Made by a program: the position numbers and the translations under genes
Shown: one piece after another, positions 18,777-26,431 of the stretch
Position numbering within the stretch: position 1 is the first letter of the stretch
How the letters are laid out: each line of letters opens with the position of its first letter
NCBI GenBank assembly: GCA_902605525.1
Contig: CACLCV010000010.1
Span: 1-33,601 of the forward strand
DNA from: an uncultured Gammaproteobacteria bacterium
Lineage (GTDB): Bacteria > Pseudomonadota > Gammaproteobacteria > GCA-002705445 > GCA-002716945
Direction: 5' to 3'
Length of the DNA stretch: 33,601 bases
Notes under the pieces: model-generated
The model's input: the letters and a program-made list of their open reading frames with translations, nothing else
Database searches by the model: none
Told to the model about the DNA's origin: nothing

Positions 18777-18805
18777 TTGTCAAATAATCTTACAAGTAGT
18801 ATCAT
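18777..18805 (+). promoter_or_regulatory. Sigma-70-type promoter for aceA
   Basis: TTGTCA (18777-18782), a 17-base spacer and TATCAT (18800-18805) lie about 35 bases before the chosen aceA start. The -35 overlaps an inverted repeat ATTTGA-tttg-TCAAAT (18770-18785), which could be a repressor site. Confidence 0.55.
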
Positions 18806-18839
18806 CTAGCCAATTATTTTTATGACTAATGAGGTAACA

Positions 18840-20120
18840 ATGAACAAAATGAGATCTGCAGCAGATATTCAAAAAGAGTGGGATAGTAATCCTAGATGGA
18901 AAAATGTAAAACGTGACTATACAGCGGCAGAGGTCGCTAAACTAAGTGGAAGCGTTAACATCGAGTATAGCCTTGCTAAGCAGGGCGCTGAAAAGCTTTG
19001 GAACGAGATAAATAATAGCGATTTTGTAAATGCATTAGGTGCGTTAACTGGAAATCAAGCTATGCAACAAGCTAAAGCTGGTCTAAGAGCAGTATACCTA
19101 TCTGGTTGGCAAGTTGCTGGTGATGCAAATACTGGCATGCAAATGTATCCAGATCAATCATTGTACCCTGTGGATAGTGTACCATCAGTCGTAAAACGTA
19201 TTAACAACTCACTAAGAAGAGCAGATCAACTTAATATTGCCGAAGGTAATGATCCAGTAGACTACATGCTACCTATAGTAGCTGACGCGGAAGCAGGATT
19301 TGGTGGAGTACTAAATGCTCATGAACTTATGAAGGCTATGATTGAAGCAGGTGCTGCCGGCGTACATTTTGAAGATCAATTAGCATCTGCAAAAAAATGC
19401 GGCCACATGGGTGGGAAAGTACTTGTACCTACTCAAGAAGCCGTACAAAAGCTTGCTGCAGCTAGGTTGGCAGCGGATATATATGGAACACCTACTGTCC
19501 TATTAGCACGTACAGATGCTGAAGCGGCTAACTTGCTTACAAGTGATGTCGATGAGAGAGACAGAGAATTTACTACTGGCGAGAGGACAGCAGAAGGGTT
19601 TTATCGAGTAAAAAATGGTATTGATCAAGCAATATCTAGAGGTTTAGCATATGCACCATATGCTGATTTAGTCTGGTGCGAGACAGGAGTCCCTGATCTT
19701 GATTTTGCTAAAAAATTTGCTGAGGCATTAAAAAAAGAGCATCCAGAACAATTACTAGCATACAACTGCTCACCTTCTTTCAATTGGAAGAAAAACCTTG
19801 ATGATGCACAAATTGCTAAATTCCAAAAAGAATTAGGCGCAATGGGATATAAATTCCAGTTCATCACGTTAGCTGGTTTCCATGCATTAAACTACAGTAT
19901 GTTTGAGCTTTCTAAAGGTTACAATGCAGAGCAAATGACAGCATATGTCAGACTGCAAGAAGCTGAGTTTGCTGCTGAAAAAGATGGCTATACAGCTACT
20001 AAACATCAAAGAGAAGTTGGAACTGGTTACTTTGACTCAGTTACTCAAGTAATCACAGGTGGATCATCATCAGTAACTGCTTTAACTGGCTCAACAGAAG
20101 AAGAGCAATTTGATAAGTAA
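18840..20120 (+). CDS. aceA: Isocitrate lyase
   Basis: First enzyme of the glyoxylate shunt, cleaving isocitrate to succinate and glyoxylate. Signature [20 protein letters not shown] contains the active-site cysteine; [33 protein letters not shown] and the C-terminal [13 protein letters not shown] are all family hallmarks. The ORF begins at 18822, but GAGG at 18831-18834 is correctly spaced only for the ATG at 18840, giving 426 residues. icd follows 13 bases later, so the two enzymes competing for isocitrate share a transcript. No malate synthase gene is in the window. Confidence 0.97.
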   Translation: MNKMRSAADIQKEWDSNPRWKNVKRDYTAAEVAKLSGSVNIEYSLAKQGAEKLWNEINNSDFVNALGALTGNQAMQQAKAGLRAVYLSGWQVAGDANTGMQMYPDQSLYPVDSVPSVVKRINNSLRRADQLNIAEGNDPVDYMLPIVADAEAGFGGVLNAHELMKAMIEAGAAGVHFEDQLASAKKCGHMGGKVLVPTQEAVQKLAAARLAADIYGTPTVLLARTDAEAANLLTSDVDERDREFTTGERTAEGFYRVKNGIDQAISRGLAYAPYADLVWCETGVPDLDFAKKFAEALKKEHPEQLLAYNCSPSFNWKKNLDDAQIAKFQKELGAMGYKFQFITLAGFHALNYSMFELSKGYNAEQMTAYVRLQEAEFAAEKDGYTATKHQREVGTGYFDSVTQVITGGSSSVTALTGSTEEEQFDK

Positions 20121-20133
20121 AGGAGTCTATTGA

Positions 20134-21450
20134 TTGAAGCTTAATATTCCATCGGACGGAACCAAGATTGGGCATGACGGCGAGAAGCTTGTTGTGCCTA
20201 ATAATCCTATAATCCCATACATCATAGGAGATGGAATCGGGATAGACGTAACTCCAGTCATGAAGCGCGTATTGGACTATGCAGTCAATAAAGCATATGG
20301 TAATTCTAGAGAAATCAGATGGTTAGAACTATATGCTGGTTCCAATTCTGAAGACTTATACGGATCCATATTGCCAGAAGAGACAATAGAGGCGATGAAA
20401 GAGTATAGAATTTCAATCAAAGGTCCGCTCACTACACCTATTGGGAAAGGCCATAAGTCTATAAATGTTAGGATTAGACAGAAATTAGATTTATTTGCAT
20501 GCGTTAGGCCTATTAAATATTTCCCTGGAACTAGCACACCTATGGCTGAATCAGGCCTTACAGATATGGTGGTGTTTAGGGAAAATACAGAGGATTTATA
20601 TTCTGGCATAGAATGGGAGCCAAATTCCCCTGGGGCTAAAAGAATTATAGATTTTATAAATAAAGAGCTAGGTCGCTCACCATTTAGATTTGAAAATAAC
20701 TGTGGAATTGGAATCAAACCAGTATCTGAAGAGGGTACAAAAAGACTTATAAGGATGGCAATAGATTATTCATTGGCAATGAATAAGTCTAGTATCACCA
20801 TTGTACATAAAGGAAACATCATGAAATATACAGAAGGTGCTTTTCGTGATTGGGCATATGATGTTGTTACAAATGAATATAACGGAATAATCCAAAAGGA
20901 TAATACGTATATTATAGAGAATTCTGAATTTAACTCAGAAATAATAGTCAAAGACTGTATTGCTGATAATTTTCTTCAACAAATTATTCTAGCTCCTGAA
21001 CAGCATGATGTAATTGCAACATTGAATCTTAATGGCGATTACATTTCAGATGCACTAGCTGCACAGGTTGGAGGTATTGGGATGGCTCCTGGAGGTAATA
21101 TAGGAGATGGCTGTGCTGTTTTTGAGGCAACTCATGGTTCTGCTGAGCCATTTGCTGGTAAAAATAGAGTAAATCCTGGCTCTATTATTCTCTCAGGTGA
21201 AATGATGTTGAGATATCTTGGATGGACTGAAGCTGCAGACCTCGTCATTAAGGGTGTCAAAGGTGCTATTCAGAAGAAGCAGCTAACTTATGATCTAGCA
21301 CGAGCTCGTGCAGGTAAGAGGTTAATTAGGGTTAAAACATCTGAAAAACATAAAACTATTGATGTTAAGGAAGAAATAGCAAAATTAGTTCCTGGTGCAA
21401 CGTTAGTGTCAACAAGCGGCTTCGGCGACGCAGTTATCAACAATCTTTAA
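20134..21450 (+). CDS. icd: Isocitrate dehydrogenase, TTG start, C-terminal insertion
   Basis: Oxidises isocitrate to 2-oxoglutarate. 438 residues, E. coli-like along its length (YIIGDGIGIDVTPVM, FRENTEDLYSGIEW, HKGNIMKYTEGAFRDWAYD, NLNGDYISDALAAQVGGIGM). The start is TTG at 20134, 8 bases after AGGAG. Two oddities stand out. About 25 extra residues (around GKRLIRVKTSEKHKTIDVKE) lie between TYDLAR and GATLVSTSGFGDA near the C-terminus. At the cofactor pocket the usual PKYAG of NADP enzymes reads EPFAG, although the TYDxxR tyrosine and arginine are kept. NADP preference is therefore likely but not certain. Confidence 0.96.
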   Translation: MKLNIPSDGTKIGHDGEKLVVPNNPIIPYIIGDGIGIDVTPVMKRVLDYAVNKAYGNSREIRWLELYAGSNSEDLYGSILPEETIEAMKEYRISIKGPLTTPIGKGHKSINVRIRQKLDLFACVRPIKYFPGTSTPMAESGLTDMVVFRENTEDLYSGIEWEPNSPGAKRIIDFINKELGRSPFRFENNCGIGIKPVSEEGTKRLIRMAIDYSLAMNKSSITIVHKGNIMKYTEGAFRDWAYDVVTNEYNGIIQKDNTYIIENSEFNSEIIVKDCIADNFLQQIILAPEQHDVIATLNLNGDYISDALAAQVGGIGMAPGGNIGDGCAVFEATHGSAEPFAGKNRVNPGSIILSGEMMLRYLGWTEAADLVIKGVKGAIQKKQLTYDLARARAGKRLIRVKTSEKHKTIDVKEEIAKLVPGATLVSTSGFGDAVINNL

Positions 21451-21454
21451 TACT

Positions 21455-21673
21455 CTATTTATCCCTAAAAATAATTCGACCTTTGGATAAATCATAAGGG
21501 GTAAGTGCTACCATAACGCTATCTCCTCTGAGTATGCGTATATAGTGTTTTCTTATTTTTCCAGATATATGAGCTGTAACTACATGCCCATTTTCAAGTT
21601 CGACTCGAAACATTGTATTAGGCAGAGTCTCTATGACTTTGCCCGGCATTTCAATCTGTTCTTTTTTTGTCAT
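21455..21673 (-). CDS. infA: Translation initiation factor IF-1
   Basis: Small OB-fold factor that occupies the 30S A site during initiation. 72 residues, exact family length: [56 protein letters not shown]. It converges with icd (4 bases between stops), leaving no room for a conventional terminator. Confidence 0.99.
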   Translation of the reverse strand: MTKKEQIEMPGKVIETLPNTMFRVELENGHVVTAHISGKIRKHYIRILRGDSVMVALTPYDLSKGRIIFRDK

Positions 21674-21724
21674 ATGTAATATATTGGTGTGTATTGTAGC
21701 AAAATATTAAAATTTATAATACAA

Positions 21725-22138
21725 ATGTTTAGAACTGAAGAAAAAAAGAAAAAGAAAGAGTTTAAGGAAATTAAATTCAATCATTTGATGTCTATTTATG
21801 AATTGAATTACCATAATTTTAAACAATTCTTAAATTTTAAAGCCAGAGAATCTTCAGAAAATTTAAATACAAAAAAAAACGTGATTATTGAAGATGTCTT
21901 TAAAGATAAATTCACACGGATTTTCAGAATGTATCATAGATTTAGCTATGATGATCAACTTCAGGCTAACAGAACCTTTTCAATTAAATCACATTTGATT
22001 TTTTATATGTATGATGATGCCCAACTTCTTGAAGTGAAATCATTAAATGACAATAAAAAATTTGAAAGCACAATGTCCCATAAAATTAAATTGAATCTCA
22101 ATTTATTTTATTGGATAAAAAATTATATTAATCAATAA
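21725..22138 (+). CDS. DUF1249/YqiB-family protein
   Basis: Conserved protein of unknown function found in gammaproteobacteria. The resemblance to E. coli YqiB is spread over the length: HLMSIYELNYHNFKQFLN (YqiB MMRLCEMNFSQLRRLLP), a central strand-rich part ending HLIFYMYDDAQLLEVKS, and a C-terminal HKIKLNLNLFYWIKNYI. The track starts at 21689, but the ATG at 21725 (MFRTEEKKKKKEF) lies nearer the conserved region; about 137 residues. It is alone, divergent from infA. Confidence 0.72.
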   Translation: MFRTEEKKKKKEFKEIKFNHLMSIYELNYHNFKQFLNFKARESSENLNTKKNVIIEDVFKDKFTRIFRMYHRFSYDDQLQANRTFSIKSHLIFYMYDDAQLLEVKSLNDNKKFESTMSHKIKLNLNLFYWIKNYINQ

Positions 22139-22209
22139 CTTAACAATATATCTCAATATTTCAATAATTTAACTGTTTTAAATTTATTGTAATAATACAG
22201 TTGACTAGG

Positions 22210-22237
22210 TTGAAATAACGATATTAAACCTTACAAT
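22210..22237 (+). promoter_or_regulatory. Candidate iscR promoter with possible operator
   Basis: TTGAAA (22210-22215), a 16-base spacer and TACAAT (22232-22237) form a plausible sigma-70 promoter, with a 40-base leader. Just upstream, TTGACT (22201-22206), and just downstream, AGTCAG (22241-22246), resemble half-sites of Rrf2/IscR type 1 operators, but their spacing is not the classic one. Autoregulation is therefore only suggested. Confidence 0.45.
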
Positions 22238-22281
22238 ATTAGTCAGGAATTAAGGAAAAACATTTTAACGGAGATTATAAA

Positions 22282-22728
22282 ATGAAACTATCAGCAAAAG
22301 GAAGATATGCTATTAAAGCATTGGTAAATATTGCAACAAGTGACTCTAAGTCACCTAAAACGCTATTAGAAATATCCAAGTATCAAGGAATTTCCTTGTC
22401 ATACTTAGAACAGTTGTTTTCTTTACTCAGAAAGCATGATCTAGTCAGTGGCGTGCGCGGACCAGGTGGAGGTTACAGACTCAAAGATAGTCCAGATAAC
22501 ATCACAATAGCAAAAATCATTAAGGCTATTAATCCAGAGGGAATTAGTCAGGTCGATAATGATAAAACAGACGATGCAGTGTGGGATAAGTTTAGTAAAA
22601 AACTTACTAATTATCTTGATACTGTTACGCTTGGCAGCTTGATTAATGAGACTAAAACTACTAAAAATGATATTGATTTAGAGGAGTTAACAAACTACTA
22701 TCAGCAAGATCAAGATTTAACTGATTAA
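22282..22728 (+). CDS. iscR: Rrf2-family regulator, IscR-like, with no cysteines
   Basis: Transcription regulator expected to control Fe-S assembly genes; 148 residues. The N-terminal winged helix matches IscR closely: MKLSAKGRYAIKALVNIA, ISLSYLEQLFSLLRKHDLV, GVRGPGGGYRLKDSPDNITI. In E. coli IscR the loop with three cluster-binding cysteines then follows (C-x5-C-x5-C before the ALWRDLSDRL helix). Here this loop is shortened to GISQVDNDKTDDAVWDKF and there is no cysteine anywhere in the protein. It therefore cannot bind [2Fe-2S] in the known way and may act permanently as the apo form. It lies 26 bases before iscU, supporting the IscR assignment. Confidence 0.88.
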   Translation: MKLSAKGRYAIKALVNIATSDSKSPKTLLEISKYQGISLSYLEQLFSLLRKHDLVSGVRGPGGGYRLKDSPDNITIAKIIKAINPEGISQVDNDKTDDAVWDKFSKKLTNYLDTVTLGSLINETKTTKNDIDLEELTNYYQQDQDLTD

Positions 22729-22753
22729 TTTAATCTTAGAATAGGGAGATAAG

Positions 22754-23131
22754 ATGGCATACAGTGATAAAGTTTTAGATCATTATGAGAATCCTAGAAA
22801 TGTAGGTACTTTTGATGGTGAAAATAATGTAGGAACTGGCATGGTTGGTGCTCCGGCATGTGGTGATGTTATGAAACTACAAATAAAAGTCAGTGATGAT
22901 GGCATTATTGAAGATGCTAAATTTAAGACTTATGGTTGTGGTTCTGCTATAGCATCAAGCTCGCTACTAACAGAGTGGGTGAAAGGTAAATCATTAACTG
23001 AAGCTTCACTAATTAAGAATACTGACATTGCAGAAGAACTTGCTCTGCCACCTGTAAAGATACACTGTTCTGTTTTGGCTGAAGACGCTATAAGTGCAGC
23101 TATCGAGGACTACAAGAGTAAGAAAAAATAA
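22754..23131 (+). CDS. iscU: Fe-S cluster scaffold IscU
   Basis: Scaffold on which [2Fe-2S] clusters are built and then passed to target proteins. 125 residues, family length. The three ligand cysteines are present at about 36 (GAPACGDVM), 62 (YGCGSAIASSS) and 105 (KIHCSVLAEDA), with the conserved Asp after the first. The LPPVK motif (about 98-102) recognised by the chaperone HscA is kept. Unusually, iscS is missing between iscR and iscU, and iscA, hscBA and fdx do not follow. Sulfur must come from a desulfurase encoded elsewhere. Confidence 0.97.
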   Translation: MAYSDKVLDHYENPRNVGTFDGENNVGTGMVGAPACGDVMKLQIKVSDDGIIEDAKFKTYGCGSAIASSSLLTEWVKGKSLTEASLIKNTDIAEELALPPVKIHCSVLAEDAISAAIEDYKSKKK

Positions 23132-23191
23132 CATTGCGATTGTATATATATTTTAATATTATATAAACAAAGCAAAATAGGAGTAAATATT

Positions 23192-23401
23192 ATGGCAACT
23201 ACACCAAAAACAATGTGTACAAACATTGGCGGTATGGAGAGAATGATTAGGGTGGTAGCTGGTATAGCTATACTTTATATGGGACCTGGTCTTGGACTAG
23301 GCATGTGGTCTCTAATAGGCATTATACCTATACTTACTGGCTCAACTGGATGGTGTCCTATGTATATACCATTTGGAATAAGCACATACAAAAGCCAATA
23401 G
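23192..23401 (+). CDS. DUF2892-type small membrane protein
   Basis: 69-residue membrane protein with one long or two short hydrophobic segments (VVAGIAILYMGPGLGLGMW and SLIGIIPILTGSTGWC). The opening MCTNIGGMERMIRVVAG and the GWCPMYIPFGIST end match the DUF2892/YgaP-membrane-domain family, including two cysteines, one near each end. The family is often found beside sulfur-transfer or Fe-S genes; here it is 60 bases after iscU with its own AGGAG site. Function unknown. Confidence 0.8.
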   Translation: MATTPKTMCTNIGGMERMIRVVAGIAILYMGPGLGLGMWSLIGIIPILTGSTGWCPMYIPFGISTYKSQ

Positions 23402-23412
23402 TAAATATCTTT

Positions 23413-23444
23413 AACGGGCGTGCTTTTGATAAAGTACGCCTGTT
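23413..23444. repeat. 14-bp stem-loop directly before the alkA start codon
   Basis: AACGGGCGTGCTTT-tgat-AAAGTACGCCTGTT can pair over 14 positions (two are G-T). The stem ends at the base before ATG 23445. No T-run follows on either strand, so it is a poor intrinsic terminator. It occupies the place where a ribosome-binding site should be. Confidence 0.65.
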
Positions 23445-24083
23445 ATGAAATCTAAAAAAAATTCAATACCTACTTACTGGCTTTCAGGCATAAAACACTT
23501 ATCTAGAGTAGATCCAATTTTATCTACTATTATAAAAAAACATAAAAAAGATATATGTTTGAAACGCACAAACACTTTGTTTAAAACTTTTTTTAGCATA
23601 ATACTAGGTCAACAAATTTCAATAGAAGCTGCAAATTCAATAGAAAAAAGAATTAAGTCACAAATCAAAAGAATAACACCAAAAAACATACTATATACAA
23701 GCGATAATAATCTTCGTTCGTTGGGTTTATCATTTAGAAAGGTTCAATATATAAAAGGAGTAGCTAATCTAATTATAAAAAACAGAAAATTTTTTTCTAG
23801 TTTATCAAAGATGAATGATGATGATGCTATAGCAGCATTGTCCAATTTATATGGTATTGGGCCCTGGTCATCAGAAATGTTTCTAATATTTCAATATAAT
23901 CGGCAAAATATTTTACCTCTGGGAGATATAGGTTTGATAAATAGTTTTTGTAATAATTATAATATTAATAAAAAAGATTTTTTAAAAATAATACCTCGCT
24001 ATAAAAAAATTTGGGAACCATACTGTACTGTAGCTACTTGGTATTTATGGAGAGATATAGATGAAGATATTGTACAATATTGA
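23445..24083 (+). CDS. DNA-3-methyladenine glycosylase II (AlkA-like, HhH-GPD)
   Basis: Predicted base-excision repair enzyme removing alkylated purines; 212 residues, the short AlkA type without the E. coli N-terminal domain. YWLSGIKHLSRVDPIL and FSIILGQQISIEAANSI open the domain; the helix-hairpin-helix is LSNLYGIGPWSSEMFLIF and the catalytic aspartate lies in NILPLGDIGLINSF. The C-terminal YCTVATWYLWR is also typical. There is no Shine-Dalgarno, only the stem-loop just upstream. It starts a small group with an epimerase and MTA phosphorylase. Confidence 0.9.
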   Translation: MKSKKNSIPTYWLSGIKHLSRVDPILSTIIKKHKKDICLKRTNTLFKTFFSIILGQQISIEAANSIEKRIKSQIKRITPKNILYTSDNNLRSLGLSFRKVQYIKGVANLIIKNRKFFSSLSKMNDDDAIAALSNLYGIGPWSSEMFLIFQYNRQNILPLGDIGLINSFCNNYNINKKDFLKIIPRYKKIWEPYCTVATWYLWRDIDEDIVQY

Positions 24084-24105
24084 AAAAAATAACTATTAAA
24101 ATGAA

Positions 24106-24942
24106 ATGAAAATTTTGATAATAGGCGGCGCAGGTTTTATAGGTTCTCACCTTTGTGAGGCATATACTCAAAAACATGATGTTACTTCTATTGATAATTA
24201 TATTTCCGGAAAGAAAGACAATCATATCAAAGGTGTGAAGTATCTTCATATGGATGCGAAAGACATACTTTCTGTAAAGGATGACTTCAATCTTATCTTT
24301 CACCTCGGTGAATACTCAAGAGTAGAAAAGTCTCTTGAAAGAATTGATTTCGTTCTTAAAAATAACAGTCTACCTATTCTTAATATATTAAAATTTGCAA
24401 AACGCTCTAAAGCAAAACTTATCTACGCAGGTAGTAGCACTAAGTTTGCGGATAATGGCAAAAATAAATTTAAGAGTCCATACTCTTTTTCTAAATGGCA
24501 AAATTCTGAGTTGGTGAAGTTTTATTGTGAGCTCTGTAATATTCCATATGCTATTACTTATTTTTATAATGTCTATGGAGGTAGGGAGAATTCAGATGGT
24601 GAGTACGCAACTGTAATTGCAAAGTTTCTTAATAGATATCGAATGAATAAAAAGTTACATGTAACAAAACCGGGTACGCAAACTAGAAACTTTACATATA
24701 TAGACGATACAATTGATGCGTTAAAAATCATTGCAGAAAAAGGTATAGGAGACGAGTATGGTATTGCTAACTCAAATATATATTCTATAGATGAGGTTGC
24801 AAAATTAATATCTAACAACATCGAATATATAAAAGAAAATCCAGCTAATAGAATGTCATCAAAAGTTATAACTAAGAAAATTTTAGCTTTAGGATGGAAG
24901 CCACGACAGGATTTATCGGACTATATTAAAAATAATTTATGA
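24106..24942 (+). CDS. NAD-dependent sugar epimerase/dehydratase (extended SDR)
   Basis: 278-residue Rossmann enzyme acting on a nucleotide sugar. The NAD-binding glycine motif is at the N-terminus (ILIIGGAGFIGSHL), followed by an Asp after strand 2 (TSIDNYISGKKDN). The catalytic serine/threonine lies in IYAGSSTKF and the YxxxK pair in SPYSFSKWQNSE. YNVYGGRENSDGEYATVI and RNFTYIDDTIDAL match UDP-glucose 4-epimerase/GDP-sugar relatives. The substrate cannot be fixed from sequence. Its TGA overlaps the next ATG (ATGA). Confidence 0.85.
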   Translation: MKILIIGGAGFIGSHLCEAYTQKHDVTSIDNYISGKKDNHIKGVKYLHMDAKDILSVKDDFNLIFHLGEYSRVEKSLERIDFVLKNNSLPILNILKFAKRSKAKLIYAGSSTKFADNGKNKFKSPYSFSKWQNSELVKFYCELCNIPYAITYFYNVYGGRENSDGEYATVIAKFLNRYRMNKKLHVTKPGTQTRNFTYIDDTIDALKIIAEKGIGDEYGIANSNIYSIDEVAKLISNNIEYIKENPANRMSSKVITKKILALGWKPRQDLSDYIKNNL

Positions 24943-25802
24943 AAACAATTGGGATTATTGGTGGTAGTGGATTGTATCTATTAGAGGAATTTGAATACGT
25001 AAAATCACACAAATTGAGTACTCCTTGGGGCAAGCCATCTGATGAAATAATCGAGTATTCTTTTTGTAACAATAAAATTTATTTCTTACCACGTCATCAT
25101 AAAAATCACTCCATAACACCTACAAGAATCAATTCCAAAGCTAATATAGATGCATTAAAGCAAGTTGGAGTTACTGATGTCCTGTCAATCTCTGCCGTTG
25201 GATCACTAAATGAAAAACTATCTCCAGGAACGTTTGTGATTATTGATCAGTACATTGACCAATCTAACAGAAAAGGAGAAACATTTTTTGATGAAGGCAT
25301 TGTAGTACATGTTTCTATGGCACATCCAACAGATAAAAATCTAATGGAAATTGCAAAACATACACTTGAATCACTGAATATTAAGTTTAATTATGGGGGA
25401 ACATACCTTGGTATTTCCGGACCACAATTCTCCACACTTGCTGAATCTAATCTTTATAGATCATGGAAATGTGATGTGATTGGTATGACAAATTTACCTG
25501 AAGTTAACTTATGTAGAGAAGCTGATCTAAGATATTTATCTATTGGGATGGTAACAGATTATGATTGCTGGAATGAAAAATATTCTAACGTCGAAGTTAT
25601 GAATATTGTAGACATTCTTAAGAGTAATATCAAAAATTCAAATATTATGCTTGTTCATTTTCTAAAAAGATACTTCAAAACTAAACTAAACGATAACTTA
25701 AATGTATATAAATCAATAGTTACGCCTTTAAATAAGATAGACAAAAAGACTAAATCTAGACTTAAAAACATAGTTCCAAAACTATATTTAGCTAGTAATT
25801 AA
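24939..25802 (+). CDS. mtnP: S-methyl-5'-thioadenosine phosphorylase
   Basis: Splits methylthioadenosine, the by-product of polyamine and quorum-signal synthesis, into adenine and methylthioribose-1-phosphate. 287 residues, like human MTAP (283). Phosphate-site motifs are IGIIGGSGLY and FLPRHHKNHSITPTRIN; SAVGSLNEKLSPG and GISGPQFSTLAESNLYRSW follow. MVTDYDCW carries the aspartates that select 6-aminopurines, so it is an MTA phosphorylase, unlike the Pseudomonas methylthioinosine enzyme or a plain PNP. It is co-translated with the epimerase gene. Confidence 0.9.
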   Translation: MKTIGIIGGSGLYLLEEFEYVKSHKLSTPWGKPSDEIIEYSFCNNKIYFLPRHHKNHSITPTRINSKANIDALKQVGVTDVLSISAVGSLNEKLSPGTFVIIDQYIDQSNRKGETFFDEGIVVHVSMAHPTDKNLMEIAKHTLESLNIKFNYGGTYLGISGPQFSTLAESNLYRSWKCDVIGMTNLPEVNLCREADLRYLSIGMVTDYDCWNEKYSNVEVMNIVDILKSNIKNSNIMLVHFLKRYFKTKLNDNLNVYKSIVTPLNKIDKKTKSRLKNIVPKLYLASN

Positions 25803-25853
25803 CTTGAATAAATATAGGTTATTTTAAAGACTTTCCTTTTAAATATTTATAGT

Positions 25854-25859
25854 TATAAT
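25854..25859 (+). promoter_or_regulatory. Candidate -10 element of the cold-shock gene
   Basis: A perfect TATAAT sits in the 138-base gap upstream of the csp gene, without a convincing -35. If used, the leader would be about 75 bases, AT-rich, as for other cold-shock mRNAs. I see no clear hairpin or terminator in this gap. Confidence 0.35.
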
Positions 25860-25940
25860 AGCAATTGTAATTAAGCTGTAGTTCGTAAATTTATTTGATT
25901 TGTAAACCTTCTTAATTATTAATTAACTAAGGAGAATATC

Positions 25941-26135
25941 TTGAAAACAGGAACAGTAAAATGGTTTGACACAACCAAAGCATTCGGTTTCATCAAACCA
26001 GATGAAGGCGATAAAGACATATTTGTACATCAATCAGACTTAGTAGACGGCACCATCAGAGAAGATGATAAAGTTGAGTTTGAGACTGAAGATGGACCAA
26101 AGGGCATTAGAGCTGTACAAGTCAAAACAATCTAA
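25941..26135 (+). CDS. Cold-shock protein, CspA family (TTG start)
   Basis: Single cold-shock domain of 64 residues that binds single-stranded RNA/DNA. RNP1 is KAFGFIKP (canonical KGFGFI with Ala for Gly) and RNP2 is DIFVHQS; the opening MKTGTVKWFDTTKAFGFI is typical. The start is TTG 5 bases after GGAGA. The next gene begins 8 bases after the stop, so the sigma 1.1-like protein is on the same mRNA. Confidence 0.96.
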   Translation: MKTGTVKWFDTTKAFGFIKPDEGDKDIFVHQSDLVDGTIREDDKVEFETEDGPKGIRAVQVKTI

Positions 26136-26143
26136 ACTTCTAT

Positions 26144-26419
26144 ATGAGCTTATCTGATCAGATTAAAGATTTGATTAGAACTGGTAAAGATTCAGGATAT
26201 ATCTTGGAGAGTAATCTTACTGATTTAATATCAACTTTACCAGAAGCCGATCAAAATTATATCCGAAATACTATTGATGGTTTCAAAATACAAATCATTC
26301 AATCAAAGAAAGATTATGATGAGCTTAAATATCTATCAGGCGAGGATGCAATACAATTTCTTCAAAACTTAAGTGATGGGAAATATAGTGCATTTAAAAA
26401 AGATGATGAGAACAGTTAA
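26144..26419 (+). CDS. Stand-alone sigma-70 region 1.1-like protein
   Basis: 91-residue protein. Its first 55 or so residues resemble region 1.1 of RpoD: SDQIKDLIRTGKDSGYILES against E. coli SQLKLLVTRGKEQGYLTYAE, continuing with a matching helix pattern to FKIQIIQSKKDYDEL against MGIQVMEEAPDADDL. In RpoD this acidic domain shields the DNA-binding regions and sits in the RNA polymerase cleft as a DNA mimic. None of sigma regions 1.2-4 follows; the remaining 35 residues (YLSGEDAIQFLQNLSDGKYS) are unrelated. It lies 8 bases after the cold-shock gene and 12 before a HAD gene. A role as an RNA polymerase modulator is inference. Confidence 0.65.
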   Translation: MSLSDQIKDLIRTGKDSGYILESNLTDLISTLPEADQNYIRNTIDGFKIQIIQSKKDYDELKYLSGEDAIQFLQNLSDGKYSAFKKDDENS

Positions 26420-26431
26420 TTTAAATATTAT

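Noticed and set aside
18822-18839. Upstream ATG for aceA at 18822
   Set aside because: It has no ribosome site, while GAGG is correctly spaced for the ATG at 18840, which also matches the family N-terminus better.
20277-20717. 146-aa minus-strand ORF inside icd
   Set aside because: It is a shadow of the strongly conserved icd frame, with no ribosome site of its own.
22139-22281. tRNA or riboswitch upstream of iscR
   Set aside because: The gap is AT-rich and shows only promoter-like elements; no cloverleaf or conserved aptamer could be recognised.
23413-23444. Intrinsic terminator after the DUF2892 gene
   Set aside because: The stem is good but neither side is followed by a T-run; the next bases are ATGAAATCT.
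24034-24303. 89-aa minus-strand ORF between alkA-like and epimerase genes
   Set aside because: It runs through the 5' end of the epimerase gene, whose Rossmann motif is unambiguous, so it is a chance frame.
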